NCBI GenBank assembly: GCA_019009955.1
Contig: CM032233.1
Location: 66,863,501 to 66,927,500 of the forward strand
Direction of reading: 5' to 3'
Source of the DNA: Riptortus pedestris
Taxonomy: Eukaryota > Arthropoda > Insecta > Hemiptera > Alydidae
Length of the DNA stretch: 64,000 nucleotides
Shown piece by piece: positions 58,371-64,000 of this stretch (the stretch's first letter is position 1; the number at the start of each line of letters is the position of its first letter). Position numbers and translations under genes: made by a program. The notes below the pieces were generated by a model. The model did no database searches, had not been told where the DNA came from, and was given only the letters and a program-made list of their open reading frames with translations.

Positions 58371-59041
58371 ACATATAGGTAGGTTTTCAGTACATAAATA
58401 TTAAACCAAAAAATTAAAAAAAAAAAAACTCGTTCAAAATAGACGATTTCTTTTTAGGGTTCGCTTATCAGCGTTTATTTACTTTTTTGCCTCTCATTGC
58501 ATATACATCTAAAATTTCATAAAGAAATTAAAATATAAATTATAAAAATAAAAAAATAAGTTATAATAGAATATTTCTTAAGTATTATTTAGCCATTTAA
58601 GCCTTTGAACACCTAAAATAATTTGCTTTAATGTAGTTTAATAAACCGAATCCTATGAAACCAGTTCCAAGGCTAGCGGATTAGAAATTTGTTTTTTCGA
58701 CATCGGGTGGGTTTCCCGCCACTTTGCTTAGTAGCCCAACTGTACAAATTTGATCGGAGTTACACTGTTATGAAAGTACAAATGCCTCTACACATTAGAT
58801 CATTTAATTTATTTGAATTAAGGTCTTCGTATATTGACTGTGCCTTCATGGTTTTGGCTGACTTTTCGATTTTTGTAAAATGCCCAAATAAGATCAACAG
58901 AGATGGCTATAGATTAAGCAAACTTTGGAAGCCCAGCATCCCACCTAGACAGAAGAAGTAGGGGAGAAGAAATCTGAAAGGAACGGGCGCCAGAAAAAGT
59001 AACCGAAGACACCTGAAGAGAGGCTCCGGTCAGGAGATAAA
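58371..59041. other. Unassigned, possible LINE/SINE tail at its end
   Basis: A 90-codon plus frame (58689-58961) has no motif. 58975-59041 (GAGAGGCTCCGGTCAGGAGA then TTATT-type repeats) resembles a retroelement 3' end, but no family was matched. Confidence 0.3.
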
Positions 59042-59380
59042 ATATTATTATTTTATTTTATTAAGAATATTACAGTCTGGATTTAAATGCATTTGGTAAT
59101 TTTAATGTACAATATGTCGTCCTCCATCACTCTCGACAGAAGCTACACCCCTTCACTACAATGAGAGGAGCAGCCTCTCTTCCTGCCTGACAAGGAAGTC
59201 AAGAGCTAAGGAGGAATGGCACTTGATAAGAAAATAGCCACTGCTATTACTTCACTTTACACTTCTATAGGAGATCTCTGGGCCATTGTCTCTTGAGGCG
59301 GCGCAGAGGGGAATATGGATGAGTGGTACTGGAAAGGGCTAGGACTTCTGGATTAGGATGATTGGATAACCGGACAAATA
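59042..59380 (-). pseudogene. Jockey-type LINE 3' end, minus strand
   Basis: Reverse complement of the Jockey remnant at 17740-18085. Its last coding part reads SNHPNPEVLALSSTTHPYSP, then LRRLKRQWPRDLL and a stop, in one open frame. Here the RRLKR motif is intact, while the plus-strand copy has RCLKR. About 225 bp of 3' untranslated sequence and an AAATAAAATAATAAT-like tail follow. It is 5'-truncated near 59380. A clean target duplication was not found. Confidence 0.82.
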
Positions 59381-59652
59381 AGGCACAAAAACACATATAC
59401 ATCTGAATAACAATAGAACTCTTCTGGTCATTTTGTTCCAATTAGTGTATTATACAAGGTTAATTTTAGAATTAATTAGGTTAGACAACATTGAGAATGT
59501 TTCAGGGTTGTTAGAAAAACAGAGCAACTTACCCCCTTTACCTCTAACAAACCTTTGGCTATCTTACGTTTAAGTGCCTAGCTAGCAATGGTTCTTATTT
59601 CTCCTTTTTTACTACCTCTCCTCATACTATATCTGTCCCTCCTCTTTTCGAT
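59381..59652. other. Unassigned stretch
   Basis: No recognised feature. Confidence 0.3.
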
Positions 59653-59793
59653 ATAGCACATTTTCCTTAAAGGAAATCAGGTATTCAGGTTGTATTCATG
59701 GCGCAATTTCCGAACCATTTCCTCAAATCTCCATCGATCCTACCAAGGAGATGACGAAAATGTGGTCCATCCAAAATTATAAGAATATATATT
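59653..59793 (+). mobile_element. HINE 5' fragment
   Basis: AGCACATTTTCCTTAAAGGA, TTCAGGTTGTATTCATGGCG, CATCGATCCTACCAAGGAGA and ATTATAAGAATATATATT: the 5' block up to a residual slot. It shares the AGCACATTTTCC variant with the copy at 37288, suggesting a common subfamily. Confidence 0.7.
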
Positions 59794-61095
59794 TGAAAAT
59801 GCAGTCATATTGAGTCAATGAATAAACACTCCTTTTCTTCCTTAAAACATCTGTTTCATTTGATTCCCCAACATTGCTAGCCCTATAGCTCCTGAACTAG
59901 GGGGTTCTTCTTATCTAGAAATAAAATTTCAGTTTTTTGTTGTAAATGTTGAACATTCTATTTACATATATCTCTTGCTTATTTTCATACCTCACTTGCT
60001 CCACCATCTACTTTCTAAATCAGCATTGTTCATTTTTGTCATCCAGATTTCATCAATCAAAATCATCTTTCAAAATTTCATTACTATACATCTATCTTGG
60101 TTGTATTACATCAGGTAAATGATTAAGAGGAGGCAAATGGAGGTGGGAATACCGCAAATCTCGACTAATCTTGTGGACGGAGGAAAGCGAGTGGAGTGAA
60201 AAAGACTGAGAGAAGGTTACGCTCGAACGGCTGTTCAGGGCCAACGGTGGTTTTCTTTCAGCCCGCGTCCGCCCAGCCTCTAGTTGCGATGGAGAAATGA
60301 AAAGGCGAAAGAGTGGGGGACTCTACGCTCTAATAGCTCCCAATTACTATCCAGCTACAGGGAGATTCCTCAGAATAGACTTACTTTACATACAAAGTCC
60401 CTGGGTATAAGAAAATGACTGACTGGGATGTTCTAATACATCTTAACATAGAGGTGGGAGCTACAGGGACATTAACCTTACATTCTCACCAGAGGAGAAT
60501 CATCTTCTGGTTTTATTTTATCAGAACTCAATCATGCTTTATCATGCCTCTCCAAATCATGCTTTATTGTAATGAGGCTAGAGGGCCATGAAAATGATCC
60601 TCACCCAGTTTTCAATCTTTGCCTATCAAAATTTCTTAAGAAAATCATCCCCACCTTTAGTCTTACAAAAATCAACTTTCAGCATCAATATTTATCTTTA
60701 CCGATAAGTCAAAAAATCAAAACGAAATGAGAACAGCTTCCATTTGCGAAGAATACATTAACAAGCTTTGTTTTCGTTCAGTCGTACATTTTTATTAAAA
60801 CACAGCATAAGATTAAGGTAATATTAACACAGAACAAGAAAAGAAAGGATCCGCCAAACAGACAATCCTACTAAATAGGCAGACAAACCGGCGAAGAATA
60901 TATGTATAGGTTCATTATATTTATTATTTAAAAAAAATACTAATAATAAGAAAGTAAGAAACAATAATAAATAAAAATTATGTAGAAATAATTATTATCA
61001 AAATATTTCCAAATGGAAATGTTTTCTATATCGCTAAGAACAACTCATCAACAGGCGTGTAAAGAGCTACAACACGAGATCAACAAACTTTCCCA
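59794..61095. other. Unassigned stretch
   Basis: 60120-60340 is GC-richer without a recognised motif. The rest is AT-rich. Confidence 0.3.
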
Positions 61096-61260
61096 GACTA
61101 AAGGCAACCATCTAATAGATGACCATTGGACTACATAAATAGACGGGCTTTGATGAAACTGCCCAGCAGAACTTTCGACATGTTTGAAAATGGTGCCCTC
61201 GCAAATCGGTTGGCAAGTGTACTCGACGATCAGCCAGGTGTAGGCATATATAATACTACA
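61096..61260. repeat. Diverged relative of the fold-back arm
   Basis: TGGTGCCCTCGCAAATCGGT, then TGGCAAGTGTACTCGACGAT and CAGCCAGGTGTAGGC, align with the right arm at 49669-49725 (TGGTGCATTCGTATCG, AGTACTCGATGATTAGCCAG). Moderately diverged. The other arm is not evident. Confidence 0.45.
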
Positions 61261-61522
61261 CTTTCTATTGGAAAATTTAGGTATTCAATTATTCTCAGGA
61301 TTTTCCCACTAATATATAATGATAGTGGATTTCCCCTCAAAAAAGTGAATTCCCTAACACAATACATAAAGATAAGCAAACTAATTCTGTTTTAAGATTT
61401 TTTTTTTATTCACAGCCCGTGTATGCCGATTCTCTTATGGTAAAATATATTTTTTCTTTCATTTATGTTCTGCGCGTCCTGATGAGTGGGGTGATTTGAT
61501 CCAACCAACCCTCAGGTAGTTC

Positions 61523-62699
61523 TTTTAGCAGATTCCCCTTTAAGGAAATCAGCTATTGAGGTGAGGTTACAGGAAAGTTTCCTCAAATGACCGTTGATTC
61601 GACCTAGGAGATGAAAAGACCCGCTCTAGTGGTAGCAAATTTTTTGTTTCATTGCTACCAAACTCGATATATTTGCGTTTTTTGTAAAACTAAAGGTCAA
61701 GCTTGTTAACGGCTGAAATCCGACACTGCGGAAGGAGGTTAAAAAGGTGGGGGTAATCGGGAATTCAAATTATCTCCGTTATTATGAGTCGGATCGAAAA
61801 GTTGTATATTTAAAAAAAAAATACAGATACAATAAATTACAGTAAAAGGCAGTCCTTATCCTATCCTACATCACAGCCCGGTAAGTATGTGTATATCCCG
61901 TGTATATGCATGTGTACTTGAGGTACTTGTTTTTATTTTGCATGCTTGCACGTTTTTCTTTCGCTTAGTTTTCTTCGCATGCTCTTCTTCTACGCATGAT
62001 TTTTCTTTTGGTCTTTCTTCTTTAGTCAGGTGTAGGGGAAAAAAATAAAAATGTATATAACCAATTTTGTTGAATACTTAATTGTCTTTAAATGATATTG
62101 CTATATACACTTACGAATATTAACCGATATATTTACATAATTTATAATTATAATTTTCAGTCTTCATTAAACCACAACTTTTAGTCATCCCAAGTAAACA
62201 GTATGCCAATACGTCATAAAGAAACGTCTTAATCCATGCCATATGCCAAATATTGTTCTAAAAGGAACTTAATTACGTGAGATGCATGCAGATAAGTTGT
62301 GAGATGACGTCGTCAATGAAGATTTTAAGTTCTTCAATTAAAAATGTTATTTGATCTATACCATTCAACACTAAAGGTAATATTCCTTGTTTATTGAAAT
62401 CGGAGCGGGGATAGGGGGTTTAGAGGGGGGGAGTCGAAAATTCAAAATACCTCTATTATTAAGAGTGGGATCGGAAAAGGTTAGAAAACTCATCTTTTTA
62501 AAATATTGATGTTTCTCAATACATTTTTTCGTAATTCAAACATTAAGCGAATTATTGTTACTTTCTTGTTTTCCACCTTCAGTAAGGTCCTACATCTACT
62601 CAGAAGTAGAGAATATATGGTGAGATGAGGACAGCAATGTGTCATCTAGCTCACGAGAAATTTGCTTGTTTAGGCAGCCTTAGGGCGACGGACTTTTTT
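61523..62699 (+). mobile_element. HINE long form, both ends present
   Basis: TTTTAGCAGATTCCCCTTTA start, 5' block with no microsatellite in the slot, first module (G-runs near 61750), second module (GATGACGTCGTCAATGAAGA; G-run near 62412-62430), then TTCAGTAAGGTCC, GAATATATGGTGAGATGAGG, subterminal GAGAAATTTGCTTGTTTAG, a damaged hairpin (AGGCAGCCTTAGGGCG) and ACGGACTTTTTTG. About 240 bp of foreign sequence lies at 61809-62050. Without it the long form is about 935 bp. Confidence 0.78.
61809..62050 (+). mobile_element. Unclassified ~240-bp insertion inside the HINE
   Basis: It interrupts GTTGTATA / TGTATATAACC, where other copies read TTGTATAGAACC. TGTATA is present on both sides (61803-61808 and 62051-62056), a possible 6-bp duplication. 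The insert is pyrimidine-rich in the middle and ends GGGGAAAAAAATAAAAA, which might be an A-tail. No family recognised. Confidence 0.45.
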
Positions 62700-63224
62700 G
62701 TTAAGTAGTGTTACATTCTCAACCGGAATTCATTGACAGTAAGTTTATATTGTATTCAAATGTCAAAACTAAGTATAATATAAAACCATAAATAAAGTGT
62801 CCATGAAGTATATTTAAATGGAACAATCCAACCGAATAATAACGCTATTTGTAGCTAATATGTTGAGGAGAAAGCAGCTAATAATACCAGAAGAACAACG
62901 GAACTGAAGAAATATTGAGAGAACTTTCCAATGAAAAGGGGCGTAAAATTGCCCCTGCCCCGCTTTCTCGATAATATAAAACTCAATTCGCGGAAATGAT
63001 TAAAATACAATTGAACATTTACAATTTTGGGTGAGATCTCTACTTTCTAATTAAAATACCTACCATAGAATGTCACGGCGTTAAAAAGAAGAAAACATTT
63101 TTGGATCCATTGTATATTATCCAACTTATAATAGTCTAGTATCCCTTTAGCATAATTTTATCGCCAAAACAACTCGGAACTATTCTGTAACTAAATGTCT
63201 GCACGAACGATTGAAATGTATTTA
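62700..63224. other. Unassigned stretch
   Basis: No recognised gene or repeat. Confidence 0.3.
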
Positions 63225-63455
63225 TATGTGTTGGGGAGGGGGGAGTAAATGAAGGCTAAAAAAAATGAAATGTACTCCCTTAACATAATAATAAGAGAAG
63301 ATATTTCGATTTTATAATTTTCTTCCTTCTAAACCTTACCTCCTGGTCTAATTTCAGTTTTAATGTCCTTAACATTAGTACTACATAAAAAGATTGAGAT
63401 TGGTAGTGAACAAACAAAAATTTCGGCTGCTGAAGCGTAAAAAGCCAAATATATC
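63225..63455 (-). mobile_element. HINE internal fragment, minus strand
   Basis: GGGGAGTAAATGAAGGCTAA, then a module ending in AACAAAAATTTCGGCTGCTG and AAGCG, gives the reversed family order. No ends. It lies 30 bp from the next copy in the opposite orientation. Confidence 0.6.
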
Positions 63456-63484
63456 TGTCTATATGCATGCATGTCTATATATAA

Positions 63485-64000
63485 TTTTAGCAGATTTCCA
63501 TTAAGGGAAATCCTCAAAAGCTGACTTCTCTGTACTCATGAAGCGGATTTTCGGGACATTTCTTCAAATGTCCATCAATTCTACCTAGTAATTGACATGG
63601 TCGTACACACACACACACACACACACACTTGTCTGTTACCAGTGTAGTACCAGTGACAGGATGCAATTTTTGTTTGATCGTTAACATATACGCCATACAA
63701 GTGTTTTATGAAAAACTATAGATGACATTTGTTAATGGCTGAAATCGGACAGGAAAGAGGGGGATTATTCAAAATATCTTTATTATTATGAGTGGTATCG
63801 AAAATTTTTATAGAACTAATCATAAAGCAAATTTGATTGATTTGATTTGATATATGTTGTTATATACGTACGTATTTTATCTATCATAATTATTAGCCGT
63901 GATATTTGAATTTTGTAGTTTATAGCCATCAGTGAACACCCACTTCTACTGATGTCAGATTAACAATTAGCTGTTATATATTAAACCATTTTATTTGGAG
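63485..64000 (+). mobile_element. HINE copy with (CA)n slot, cut by the window edge
   Basis: TTTTAGCAGATTTCCATTAA start, 5' block, (CA)n at about 63605-63628 exactly where other copies have TA, then CTTGTCTGTTACC, TTTTTGTTTGATCGTTAAC, G-run near 63757 and the TTAACAATTAGCTGTTATAT part. The 3' end lies beyond the window. Confidence 0.78.

Overview
This is a gene-poor, AT-rich stretch of a eukaryotic nuclear genome, most likely from an arthropod and probably an insect. The case for that rests on the mobile-element mix: remnants of Jockey-, I- and RTE-type LINEs, a tRNA-derived SINE, two piggyBac elements with TTAA target sites, Tc1/mariner debris, a classical Helitron, and above all a Helentron-like (HINE/DINE-1-like) family with a microsatellite in the middle. 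I cannot name the species. There is no bacterial-style gene layout, and no intact host gene, rRNA or functional tRNA that I can recognise. Most open frames are microsatellite translations, transposon debris or chance.

The dominant element is one repeat family, present as about 28 full or partial copies on both strands and covering, by hand tally, roughly 14-15 kb. A full copy starts TTTTAGCAG followed by a 20-bp perfect palindrome. It then has a conserved block, a microsatellite slot, and one or two related internal modules containing G-runs. It ends with an inverted copy of the 5' motif (GGGAAATCTGCT), a 15-nt hairpin (ACGCAG-NNN-CTGCGT) and GTGACGGACTTTT. That is the layout of Helentron-associated non-autonomous elements. 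A related copy of the target sequence at 12805-12928, without the insertion, shows that one copy (13225-13865) went into a run of T with no larger target duplication. No Rep/helicase reading frame for it lies in the window.

Layout. 0.5-7 kb: HINE copies, a HINE-derived degenerate tandem array (3.9-4.4 kb) and an RT remnant. 7-10 kb: I/R1-type LINE remnant, a 240-bp MITE, a ~230-bp satellite carrying a SINE, and a CTAG-ending Helitron. 11-16 kb: four HINE copies, a 1.7-kb long-inverted-repeat element and a second satellite block. 17-20 kb: Jockey LINE end with a target-site duplication, then another LINE remnant carrying a SINE. 20-27 kb: mostly unassigned. 27-32 kb: two internally deleted piggyBac elements that both keep the C-terminal Cys-rich region, with two HINE copies between them. 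33-45 kb: SINEs, an RTE-type LINE end inserted in a HINE copy, a 200-bp CT tract in a HINE slot, and Tc1/mariner fragments. 45-51 kb: HINE fragments, a fold-back-like element and an I-type LINE end. 51-64 kb: unassigned DNA, then further HINE copies including a nearly complete long form (61.5-62.7 kb).

Two short open stretches, at 10117-10329 on the minus strand and 20124-20211 on the plus strand, look like possible host exons because they sit next to splice-like signals. Neither is identified. The window reads best as intergenic or intronic DNA built up by nested transposition.
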